A DNA stretch of 12,351 nucleotides from an uncultured Clostridia bacterium (GTDB lineage Bacteria; Bacillota; Clostridia; Oscillospirales; Acutalibacteraceae), in assembly GCA_937888485.1 (NCBI GenBank), contig CALAQQ010000073.1, positions 1 to 12,351 of the forward strand. Reading direction: 5' to 3'. Made by a program: the position numbers and the translations under genes. Shown here piece by piece: positions 1 through 6,391 of the stretch. The notes under the pieces were generated by a model that was not told where the DNA came from, did no database searches, and saw only the letters and a list, made by a program, of their open reading frames with translations. Positions within the stretch are counted from its first letter, which is position 1. Each line of letters starts with the position of its first letter.

Positions 1-32
1 ATGAGGCCCTGACGCTCGTTCTGATTTTCCAT
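1..32 (-). CDS. 5' end of an unidentified leftward gene (partial)
   Basis: Only the first ten complete codons are inside the window, reading MENQNERQGL, and the rest lies beyond the left edge. The start is supported by a strong ribosome site (GGAGGAG on the minus strand at 41-47) eight bases before the ATG at 30-32, and by an extended -10 promoter about 40 bases upstream. The ten residues are polar and look like a cytoplasmic N-terminus, but they identify no family. The gene is divergent from spoIIE. Confidence 0.55.
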   Translation of the reverse strand, partial: MENQNERQGL

Positions 33-40
33 GGAGCAGA

Positions 41-47
41 CTCCTCC
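41..47 (-). promoter_or_regulatory. Ribosome-binding site of the partial leftward gene
   Basis: The minus strand reads GGAGGAG, close to the ideal anti-16S match, and is separated by eight bases from the ATG. It is the main reason for accepting the partial gene at the left edge. Confidence 0.6.
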
Positions 48-69
48 TATTTTCAACTATAATCGCTTT

Positions 70-75
70 ATTATA
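70..75 (-). promoter_or_regulatory. Extended -10 promoter element for the partial leftward gene
   Basis: The minus strand reads TGTTATAAT, a perfect TATAAT (plus-strand 70-75) with the TGn extension. No good -35 is seen at 16-18 bp (TGTTCA is the best at 17 bp), as is common for extended -10 promoters. The predicted start near 63 gives a leader of about 30 bases containing the ribosome site at 41-47. Confidence 0.45.
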
Positions 76-144
76 ACACAAACTTATTCAATTGAACAGT
101 ATTATTTTTAATTTTACAAAAAATTTTTTTCATTATATTTATCT

Positions 145-188
145 GCGGACACAAAATGACAGTTTTTACCAATACGGTGTGTGATAAT
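145..188 (+). promoter_or_regulatory. Candidate spoIIE promoter with a 21-bp spacer and weak tandem Spo0A-like half sites
   Basis: An ATGACA hexamer (156-161) and a GATAAT hexamer (183-188, preceded by TGT as an extended -10) are separated by 21 bp. This is known from B. subtilis, where the spoIIE and spoIIG sigma-A promoters have abnormally long spacers and need phosphorylated Spo0A. Overlapping the -35 are two minus-strand TGTC half sites (TGTCATT at 155-161 and TGTCCGC at 145-151) spaced exactly 10 bp. That is the pitch of tandem 0A boxes, but each matches the TGTCGAA consensus at only 4 of 7 positions. The assignment is an inference. Confidence 0.35.
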
Positions 189-210
189 TTTCCGGGAAAA
201 CTGGAATTCA

Positions 211-312
211 AGTGAAAAGTTAAGGAAAGGTTTTATCCGCGCCCATTTAAAACGGTCATAGGCGAAGCCTATCCTTAATTGCGCATTACGAATTACGAAT
301 TGCGAATTATAA
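211..312. repeat. Heptamer-bounded intergenic repeat, copy 1 (chimeric right arm)
   Basis: The left arm has two 7-bp units, AGTGAAA (211-217) and AGTTAAG (218-224), the same inner pair seen in the other copies. The interior has a degenerate counterpart of the GGGTGGGC-type hairpin followed by a conserved module with stem ATAGGC (258-263), loop GAA and GCCTAT (267-272). The right arm is different from the other copies: five tandem heptamers of the type ATTRCGA run from 278 to 312. The element lies in the putative leader of spoIIE and ends about five bases before its ribosome site. Confidence 0.7.
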
Positions 313-317
313 CCCCG

Positions 318-322
318 AAAGG
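318..322 (+). promoter_or_regulatory. Ribosome-binding site that decides the spoIIE start
   Basis: AAAGG (318-322, within GAAAGGATG) touches an in-frame ATG at 323 with no spacer. It stands nine bases before the ATG at 332. The second ATG is therefore the plausible start. Confidence 0.6.
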
Positions 323-331
323 ATGTTTAAT

Positions 332-2626
332 ATGGAAAAAACAAAGACATACAGCGGACCTGATACGGCGGACAGGCTGTGGGAAAAAGGCGTGAAAATC
401 CTGACGGCAACGGGATATTTCATCAGCGGATTTATTCTGTCGGGAGCAGGTCTTTTATCGCTGAAAACACCCCTCAATATCGGTCTTGCCGCCTCCTGTA
501 CGGGATTCGAGCTGATTTTTGCATCTCTCGGAGGAATAGTCGGCGCTGTTCTGCGTCTTGACGGCGGTGACATGCTCAATGCGATTCTTCCCCAGGCAGG
601 TATCTGTGCGGTTATTTTTGCGCTTGACCGTCTGGGCATATACAAAAAACGCCGTACGGTGCTGACCGTCAGCGTTTTTCTGCTCTGTTTTATATGCGGG
701 GCGGTGGTAATGTTTTCGGAAATTCCGTCTGTCAATGAGCTTGTGCTGACAGCCTGTTCGGGTCTGCTTTGTGCTGCATCGGTGACATTTTATTCGGGAA
801 CGGTGAACTGCATAAAGAAAAAAAGAAGCCCCTATATGCTTGATACACGGAGTCTTGTCTGCATTGTCGCAAGCCTTTGCACCGTTCTTCTCGGTTCATC
901 GGAAATCAGCTTTTTCGGGTTCAGACCTGCAAGATTTTTCGGCTGTTTCGTTATTCTTGCCGCTTCGTATCTTTTCAGCCGTTCGGGCGGAAGTATTGCA
1001 GGTATTGCAATCGGAGGTTGTATTGCCGTTTCGGGAACAAGCGTTGCGCTGAGCATATGCTACGGAATCTGCGGTCTGCTTTCGGGTGTTTTTTCAAGAT
1101 TCGGACAGCTTGTGTGTGCCCTTGTTTTCTCCGTTACGGCAGGAATTGCGGCGCTTATCGACGGCTCTGCTGAAGGAATTGCCGTTTTTGCGGAAGCGGC
1201 AACGGCATCAATCGTTTTTGCGCTGATACCGTCATCATACCTCGCAAAAATGAGGGGCAACATTCTGAATCCGGGCGTTAAAAGAATAAGCTCGGAATTC
1301 GGTGCTGCAGGCAGCAGACTTCTCGAAGCATCCCGTGCCATCGGTTCTGTTTCCGAATGTGTTGCCAAGGTTTCGGAAGGGATAGAAAGCCTTTCGCCCG
1401 CAAGCGATGAGCTTGTTTGTATGAGGGTCATGGAAAGAGTCTGTTCTTCATGTCCGCTGAAAAATACCTTCTGTCCCGAGGAGGGCGAATTTTCGGAAAT
1501 TCTCAAAAAGCTTGCCGAGGGAACAACCGTCACTCCGCAGGATTTTTCGGTTAATTTCAACGCGAAATGTCCGAGTGTTCCGAGAGTTGCCGACAGCTTC
1601 AACAAGGCATATTCGGGAACAAAAACCCTCAACGCCATGCAAGCGAATTCTGCACGCAACAGAGAGCTTGCCTGCGGTCAGTTTGACTGGATTTCGGGAC
1701 TGCTGGAGGAGCTTTCGCATGAAATCGGCCAGGGAGCGATAATTCTTTTCAGCAAAGAAAAAACAGCCGCATCGGTGTTATCCGATAACGGCTTTGAGGT
1801 TGTTTCGGTGAGCTGTGTTTCGCCGCCTTCGGGTGCGATGAAGTTAAGCTGTACTGTCAAAGAAATTCCTGTATCAACAAGTCTTTCACGTCTTACAGCC
1901 GAGATTTCAAGAGAGCTTGAAGCCGAGTTTCTTTCCCCCGAAATAAAGGAGCTCCGGAACGGAAAAGAGCTTATCTTCTATCAGAAAGAAATCTACAAAA
2001 TCCGCCTCGGTTCTGCGGCTGCAAGCTGCAGCGGAAAGAAGCTCTGCGGTGATTATTTCGAATGCTTCCGCACCGAATCGAAGGCATATATTGTTCTCAG
2101 CGACGGCATGGGTACGGGGGGCAGAGCTGCGATTGATTCCGCCATGACGGTTGAACTTTTCTCCCGTCTCATCAAAGCGGGAATAAGTCTGGATACCGCG
2201 CTGAGTATCACAAATTCCGCGCTTTCCGTTAAATCCGACGACGAATCGCTTTCAACCCTCGACGTTGCCGAAATCGACCTTTTTACAGGCAACGCAACCA
2301 TTCTGAAAGCGGGTGCGGCGCCGTCGTTTTATACCGTTTCGGGCAGGGTGAAAAGCGTCGAAATTCCGTCTACTCCGCTCGGTATCCTCAGCAAAGTGAA
2401 GTTCAGCAAATATGCAATCCGACTGCATGCGGGAGATACCGTTGTAATGGTCAGTGACGGAATTCTCGGTTGCGGAAACACTTGGGTCAAGGAGGAAATC
2501 AAGGCTTTTTCGGGAGGTCCCGATGCAAGCGCATTCTCGGAAAATCTCCTCGACATCGCAAAAACAAAATGCGGTGAAAACTATGACGACATGACCGTCA
2601 TAACCGTTGTTGCGGAGGAGGTGTAA
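332..2626 (+). CDS. spoIIE: Stage II sporulation protein E, PP2C-type phosphatase
   Basis: SpoIIE sits at the polar division septum early in sporulation. It dephosphorylates the anti-anti-sigma factor SpoIIAA and so releases sigma-F in the forespore. The 764-residue product (B. subtilis about 827) shows the family layout. An N-terminal region to about residue 305 has many hydrophobic segments. A central region carries a cysteine cluster (Cys371, Cys374, Cys381), and a C-terminal PP2C domain begins near residue 560. The metal-binding acidic motifs are intact: SDGMGTG (Asp591), VSDG (Asp709) and YDDMT (Asp752/753). I chose ATG 332 because the AAAGG ribosome site would touch the alternative ATG at 323. 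It is transcribed alone and converges on glmM. The start is less sure than the identity. Confidence 0.95.
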   Translation: MEKTKTYSGPDTADRLWEKGVKILTATGYFISGFILSGAGLLSLKTPLNIGLAASCTGFELIFASLGGIVGAVLRLDGGDMLNAILPQAGICAVIFALDRLGIYKKRRTVLTVSVFLLCFICGAVVMFSEIPSVNELVLTACSGLLCAASVTFYSGTVNCIKKKRSPYMLDTRSLVCIVASLCTVLLGSSEISFFGFRPARFFGCFVILAASYLFSRSGGSIAGIAIGGCIAVSGTSVALSICYGICGLLSGVFSRFGQLVCALVFSVTAGIAALIDGSAEGIAVFAEAATASIVFALIPSSYLAKMRGNILNPGVKRISSEFGAAGSRLLEASRAIGSVSECVAKVSEGIESLSPASDELVCMRVMERVCSSCPLKNTFCPEEGEFSEILKKLAEGTTVTPQDFSVNFNAKCPSVPRVADSFNKAYSGTKTLNAMQANSARNRELACGQFDWISGLLEELSHEIGQGAIILFSKEKTAASVLSDNGFEVVSVSCVSPPSGAMKLSCTVKEIPVSTSLSRLTAEISRELEAEFLSPEIKELRNGKELIFYQKEIYKIRLGSAAASCSGKKLCGDYFECFRTESKAYIVLSDGMGTGGRAAIDSAMTVELFSRLIKAGISLDTALSITNSALSVKSDDESLSTLDVAEIDLFTGNATILKAGAAPSFYTVSGRVKSVEIPSTPLGILSKVKFSKYAIRLHAGDTVVMVSDGILGCGNTWVKEEIKAFSGGPDASAFSENLLDIAKTKCGENYDDMTVITVVAEEV

Positions 2627-2629
2627 TTG

Positions 2630-2789
2630 AGTGAAGAGTTAAAAGTTAATAGTGAAGAGTTTCGGACGGGTTTTCACCCGCACCCATTACTAAGAACCTC
2701 TCGCACTATGTGCTCGATAACCATGTCTTTTTATATTAATAAGCGGCGCAGCCCCTTAACTTTTCACTCTTCATTTTTCACTTTTAACT
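2630..2789. repeat. Heptamer-bounded intergenic repeat, copy 2
   Basis: This element fills the gap between the convergent spoIIE and glmM genes. The left arm holds four full AGTKAAN units (2630-2657) and a partial fifth. The right arm holds five units in inverted orientation (2755-2789). Inside the left arm is a hairpin with CGGGT (2667-2671), loop TTTC and ACCCG (2676-2680), followed by GCACCC as in the other copies. Its inner right part (GCGGCGCAG followed by CCCC) resembles the equivalent part of copy 3. No separate U-tract terminator is seen between the two genes, so the element may also terminate transcription (inference). Confidence 0.75.
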
Positions 2790-2794
2790 GACAC

Positions 2795-4138
2795 TTATAC
2801 GCTGAAACCTTTTCCGACAATCACATCAACCACGCTGTCAACGCATTCACGGCATAATTCTTCGGTTTCGGCTTCCGCCATAACTCTTATAACAGGCTCT
2901 GTTCCCGATTCACGGACAAGAATCCTTCCCGAAGTGCCGAGCAGTTTTTTCGCTTCTTCAACCGCATTGCAGACGTCGGGGTCGTTTCGGGTTGCCGATT
3001 TATCGGAAACCTTTACATTTTTCAATATCTGCGGATACATTTCAAACCCCTCGGCAAGACTGCTGAGGGGCAGTTTTTTTGCCAGCATAACCTCCATGAT
3101 TTTCAGCGAAGTCAGTATTCCGTCGCCCGTTGAGGCATACTTCGAAAAAATGATATGCCCCGATTCCTCGCCTCCGAGACGGTTGTTGTTTTTCATCATA
3201 TATTCATACACATATTTGTCGCCAACGGCAGTTTTGGCATAGTCTATTCCGAGACGGTCAAACGCTTTGTAAAGTCCGAAATTCGACATCACCGTCGTGA
3301 CAACGGTGTTGTTGATAAGCTCGCCCTTTTCTTTGAGATATTTACCGCAAATATAGAGAATGTGGTCGCCTGTGAGAATATTTCCTTTTTCGTCAATGCA
3401 GAGGCATCTGTCCGCATCTCCGTCATAGGCAAAGCCTGCATCGAGCGAATTTTCGGTCACGAATTTCTGCAGAACCTCAATGTGGGTTGAGCCTGCGTTT
3501 TTGTTGATGTTCAGACCGTCGGGTTCGGCATTGATGACATAAGTCTGCGCACCGAGAGCATCAAAAACTGCCTTTGCGATATTCCATGAGCTTCCGTTGG
3601 CGCAGTCAAGACCGATTTTTTTGCCCCTGAACGAATAAATTCCGAGCGAAATGAGATAGCCGATATATCGGTTTCTGCCCGAAATATAGTCCACGGTTCT
3701 GCCGATTTCATCGCCCTTTGCAAACGGAAGTTCGGGAATGTTTCCGTCGATATAATCTTCAATCATGTCAAGCACTTTTCCGTCGAGCTTTTCACCGCTT
3801 CCGCCGATGATTTTTATTCCGTTGTCGTAAAAGGGATTATGGCTTGCGGATATCATGATACCGCAGTCAAAACCGTCAATCCTTGTGATATAGGCAACCG
3901 ACGGAGTTGTTGTGACATGGAGCATATACGCATCTGCGCCCGAAGCGGTCAGACCTGCAATGAGCGCATATTCAAACATATATCCCGACCTTCTCGTGTC
4001 CTTGCCGATAACAATTCTTGCCTTTTTTTCTTTGCCGTAATATCTGCCGAGAAATCTGCCGACCTTATAGGCATGGTCTGCCGTCAAACTGACGTTTGCT
4101 TCTCCTCTGAAGCCGTCTGTTCCGAAATATCTTCCCAT
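2795..4138 (-). CDS. glmM: Phosphoglucosamine mutase
   Basis: GlmM interconverts glucosamine-6-phosphate and glucosamine-1-phosphate, the step before UDP-GlcNAc synthesis for peptidoglycan. The 447 residues match the usual family length of about 445-450. Family motifs are all present: the phosphoserine loop ISASHNP with Ser99, the magnesium loop DGDADR at 239-244, the sugar-binding GGEESGH at 322-328, and the phosphate-binding RESGTEP at 409-415. The N-terminal RYFGTDGFRG is also typical. The start lies three bases after the stop of the upstream acyltransferase gene. A purine-rich GAGGAGAGAG ribosome site lies inside the end of that gene, so the two are likely co-transcribed and translationally coupled. 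GlmM is the last gene of the leftward envelope cluster. Confidence 0.97.
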   Translation of the reverse strand: MGRYFGTDGFRGEANVSLTADHAYKVGRFLGRYYGKEKKARIVIGKDTRRSGYMFEYALIAGLTASGADAYMLHVTTTPSVAYITRIDGFDCGIMISASHNPFYDNGIKIIGGSGEKLDGKVLDMIEDYIDGNIPELPFAKGDEIGRTVDYISGRNRYIGYLISLGIYSFRGKKIGLDCANGSSWNIAKAVFDALGAQTYVINAEPDGLNINKNAGSTHIEVLQKFVTENSLDAGFAYDGDADRCLCIDEKGNILTGDHILYICGKYLKEKGELINNTVVTTVMSNFGLYKAFDRLGIDYAKTAVGDKYVYEYMMKNNNRLGGEESGHIIFSKYASTGDGILTSLKIMEVMLAKKLPLSSLAEGFEMYPQILKNVKVSDKSATRNDPDVCNAVEEAKKLLGTSGRILVRESGTEPVIRVMAEAETEELCRECVDSVVDVIVGKGFSV

Positions 4139-4141
4139 AAA

Positions 4142-4810
4142 TTACTCTCTCTCCTCTTTTGCAACAATGATTCCGCCCGTTTTATATATGCTGTCCGACG
4201 GAACAGCACCCCTTACGCAGGAAAGCGGATAAATGTTGGTATTTCTGCCGATAACCGTACCCGGATTGAGAACGCTTCCGCACCCGATTTCAACGCAGTC
4301 GCCGAGAATTGCGCCGAATTTCTTAAGCCCCGTTCCGATGGTTTCCGAACCGTTTTTTACCGCTACAAGAGTTTTATCGCTCTTGACATTTGATGTTATC
4401 GACCCTGCGCCCATGTGGGATTTATAACCGAGAATGCTGTCGCCGACGTAGTTATAGTGAGGCACCTGCACGTTATCGAAAAGAATGACGTTTTTGAGTT
4501 CGGTTGAGTTTCCGACAACGCAGTTTTCGCCGATTAATGCCGACCCTCTTATGAATGCGCAATGTCTTATTTCGGAATTTTTACCGATAATGCAGGGCGA
4601 AGCAATAAAAGCCGTCGGTGCAACAACGGCGGTTTTATGAACGAAGATATTCTCTCCCCGAAGCTCATATTCGGACAAATCAAGGGTTTTTCCGATTGAC
4701 ATTACAAGACCCTTTATCCCCGAAAGAGCCTGCCACGGATATTCGTATTTTCCGAGATATTCACCTGCCTTTGTATGCGATAAATCAAAGAGTTCTTTAG
4801 TTCTGAGCAT
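4142..4810 (-). CDS. GlmU-like left-handed beta-helix acyltransferase, stand-alone
   Basis: The 222-residue protein has an N-terminal segment of about 50 residues, followed by many hexapeptide repeats typical of a left-handed beta helix (about 55-200). The stretch NSTELKNVIL, then VPHYNYVGDSILG and MGAGSIT, closely resembles the acetyltransferase half of bifunctional GlmU. His118 aligns by eye with the GlmU catalytic histidine. The N-terminal pyrophosphorylase (Rossmann) domain of GlmU is missing, so it cannot by itself make UDP-GlcNAc. Its position three bases upstream of glmM suggests it acetylates glucosamine-1-phosphate, the GlmM product, or a related sugar (inference). Such proteins are often labelled UDP-GlcNAc pyrophosphorylase, which the sequence does not support. 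The start has an AAAGGA ribosome site seven bases upstream, buried in an inverted repeat. Confidence 0.85.
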   Translation of the reverse strand: MLRTKELFDLSHTKAGEYLGKYEYPWQALSGIKGLVMSIGKTLDLSEYELRGENIFVHKTAVVAPTAFIASPCIIGKNSEIRHCAFIRGSALIGENCVVGNSTELKNVILFDNVQVPHYNYVGDSILGYKSHMGAGSITSNVKSDKTLVAVKNGSETIGTGLKKFGAILGDCVEIGCGSVLNPGTVIGRNTNIYPLSCVRGAVPSDSIYKTGGIIVAKEERE

Positions 4811-4812
4811 AA

Positions 4813-4863
4813 AAAAATCCTTTCAGCAAGTATCATTATATGATATGCACCGAAAGGATTTTT
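4813..4863 (-). promoter_or_regulatory. Long inverted repeat enclosing the ribosome-binding site of the acyltransferase gene
   Basis: A perfect 12-bp inverted repeat (4813-4824 against 4852-4863, minus-strand arms AAAAATCCTTTC and GAAAGGATTTTT) encloses a second 6-bp pair (TATCAT 4831-4836 and ATGATA 4840-4845) around a three-base loop. In the leftward transcript the downstream arm contains the AAAGGA ribosome site and runs into seven Us before the ATG at 4810. The fold could act as a terminator/attenuator or as a translational lock. The symmetry is certain; the role is inferred. Confidence 0.5.
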
Positions 4864-4866
4864 ATT

Positions 4867-5038
4867 AATGAAGAATGGAAAGTTAAGAGTGAAAAATGAA
4901 TAGTGAAAAGTTAAGGGTGGGCGTTGCCCACACCCAATTGTATTTATTTGCTTTATCACTTAATCAGTTTTTGCGGAGCAACATATAAATTGCGTCGCAG
5001 ACCCTCAACTCTTCATTATTCACTATTAACTATTCACT
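4867..5038. repeat. Heptamer-bounded intergenic repeat, copy 3
   Basis: This is the longest copy. The left arm is seven consecutive 7-bp units of AGTKAAR/AATGAAR type (4867-4915). The next 7 bp are GGTGGGC, and the hairpin GTGGGC (4917-4922), loop GTT, GCCCAC (4926-4931) follows. The right arm is five inverted units (5004-5038). The interior also has TTGCGGAGCAA and a GCGTCGCAG motif resembling copy 2. The right arm overlaps the stop codon of the penicillin-binding protein gene. The element separates that gene from the acyltransferase gene. Confidence 0.78.
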
Positions 5039-6391
5039 TAAGAAATACTGCATTACCTTATTCGAAACCGTTGAAGCAACGCCTGAGCCCTGACCTCCGT
5101 GCTCTGCGATGCAGACCACCGCAAGGGGCAGATCTTCTCTCTGAGAATAGCCGACAAACCACGAATGGCTCTTTGCGTTGTCAATCTGCGCCGTACCTGT
5201 TTTACCGCACATCTGCAGATTTTCGAATTTCCAATCGCCGTATTTATCCTCAACGTTTGAACGCAGAAGAATTCCGAGTTTCACTGCGGTTTCTGGATTC
5301 ATTTTAACGCATTCCTGGGGCAATCTGCCCATTATCTGCGAAACCGTTCCCGTTGAGCGTATTCTGTCGGGCGCATAACCCGTTCCGCCGTTTGCGATTG
5401 CACCGATAAGTGAAAGAAAATGTGCGGGGTTAACATAGGTTGTCGATTGTCCTATACCCGCCCAGCCGAGCTCCGCCTTGCTTGTTGACGACGGCTCGAA
5501 TCTGCTTTTCATGAGCCTTATTTCCTTTGCATAGAGCTGACTGTTGAAGCCGAGCGTTTCCGCATATGCCCTTAATTTTTCAGCACCGAGTTCAACTGAA
5601 ATTTCGGCAAAAGCACTGTTGCAGGAATTGTTCATCGCTTTCTGAAAATCCTGCTTACCGTGTTCGCCGTTACAGATAACGGTGCCGTCACCGGTCTGGT
5701 ATTTACCGTTGCAGTCGAAAGTGCGGGTATAAATATCGGGGATATTTTCGATGGCACAGCCCGCCGTCACAATCTTCATGATTGAGCCGGGAGTATAAAT
5801 TCCCGAAACAACCTTGTCGAGGAAAACTCCCGAATATTTTTCGTTTGTCAGCAGGTCCTCTGGTTTATTGTTTATGTCGTAGGTCGGCTTTGAAACACTG
5901 CATAAAAGCTGACCCGTTTTGTAGTTATAGACCGCAACTGCGCCGTTATAATCACCGAGCGCTTTGTATGCGATTTTGTTCGCTTCGCTGTCGATGTTGA
6001 GAGTTATATCCGTACCCGTACCGCTTCTTTTGAGATTATAAATTCCCTCGATTTTACTGTATCCCGAAAGCACATCGCGGTAAAGATAATGAGTGCCCGT
6101 TGAGATAACTCCCGCAGTATCGCCGACAACATGAAGAACAGCTTTCCGCACGTTTGAATCCGACGGAAAAATTCTTTCGTTATCTGAACTTTTTGCAAGG
6201 GCAACTCCGTTTTTATCGTAAATCGCACCTGCGTTGACTATCGTTCCGCCCCTGTAAATATGGCGGTTCGCCTTGTTTGACGACCATTCTCCGCCGTTCA
6301 TGACAAGGCTCACAACAAAGAAACATACCCCTGCAAGGAAAGCGGCAATGAGAGCATAGACTATCGCTGCTCTTTTAGCGGTTATCTTCAT
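5030..6391 (-). CDS. Class B penicillin-binding protein (peptidoglycan transpeptidase)
   Basis: This is a membrane-anchored D,D-transpeptidase that cross-links peptidoglycan, presumably partnered with the FtsW/RodA-family polymerase encoded just upstream. The 453 residues begin with a single membrane anchor (about 8-31). A short linker domain with the GAIYDKNG motif common in class B PBPs follows, then the transpeptidase domain. The catalytic motifs are intact: SIMK with nucleophile Ser203, SCN at 256-258, and KTG at 397-399. It is shorter than most FtsI/PBP2 proteins and resembles the compact PbpA type found beside rodA in Actinobacteria and Firmicutes. Its ATG overlaps the upstream stop by four bases (ATGA). 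The last residues and the TAG stop lie inside repeat copy 3. The cellular process (elongation, division or sporulation) cannot be told from sequence. Confidence 0.93.
   Translation of the reverse strand: MKITAKRAAIVYALIAAFLAGVCFFVVSLVMNGGEWSSNKANRHIYRGGTIVNAGAIYDKNGVALAKSSDNERIFPSDSNVRKAVLHVVGDTAGVISTGTHYLYRDVLSGYSKIEGIYNLKRSGTGTDITLNIDSEANKIAYKALGDYNGAVAVYNYKTGQLLCSVSKPTYDINNKPEDLLTNEKYSGVFLDKVVSGIYTPGSIMKIVTAGCAIENIPDIYTRTFDCNGKYQTGDGTVICNGEHGKQDFQKAMNNSCNSAFAEISVELGAEKLRAYAETLGFNSQLYAKEIRLMKSRFEPSSTSKAELGWAGIGQSTTYVNPAHFLSLIGAIANGGTGYAPDRIRSTGTVSQIMGRLPQECVKMNPETAVKLGILLRSNVEDKYGDWKFENLQMCGKTGTAQIDNAKSHSWFVGYSQREDLPLAVVCIAEHGGQGSGVASTVSNKVMQYFLSE

Noticed and set aside
323..325. Earlier in-frame ATG for spoIIE
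   Set aside because: The AAAGG ribosome site touches it directly with no spacer. ATG 332 has a normal nine-base spacing.
1060..1659. 199-codon open frame antisense to spoIIE
   Set aside because: It lies wholly inside spoIIE, has no ribosome site and shows no protein-family features. Open antisense frames follow from the codon bias of the real gene.
3839..4393. 184-codon rightward open frame across glmM and the acyltransferase gene
   Set aside because: It is antisense to two well-supported genes, crosses their junction, and its translation looks random.
4835..4840. Minus-strand TATAAT upstream of the acyltransferase gene
   Set aside because: It has no TGn extension or acceptable -35 (AAAAAT at 17 bp), and it arises from the inner palindrome TATCAT/ATGATA.
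4868..4903. Tiny rightward frame (11 codons) after a GAAAGGATTTTTATT leader
   Set aside because: It looks like ribosome site plus ATG, but the codons are repeat heptamers and the apparent ribosome site is the mirror arm of the inverted repeat.
4867..5038. Heptamer arrays considered as a CRISPR array
   Set aside because: Units are 7 bp, contiguous and degenerate, with no spacers of 25-40 bp and no cas genes nearby.
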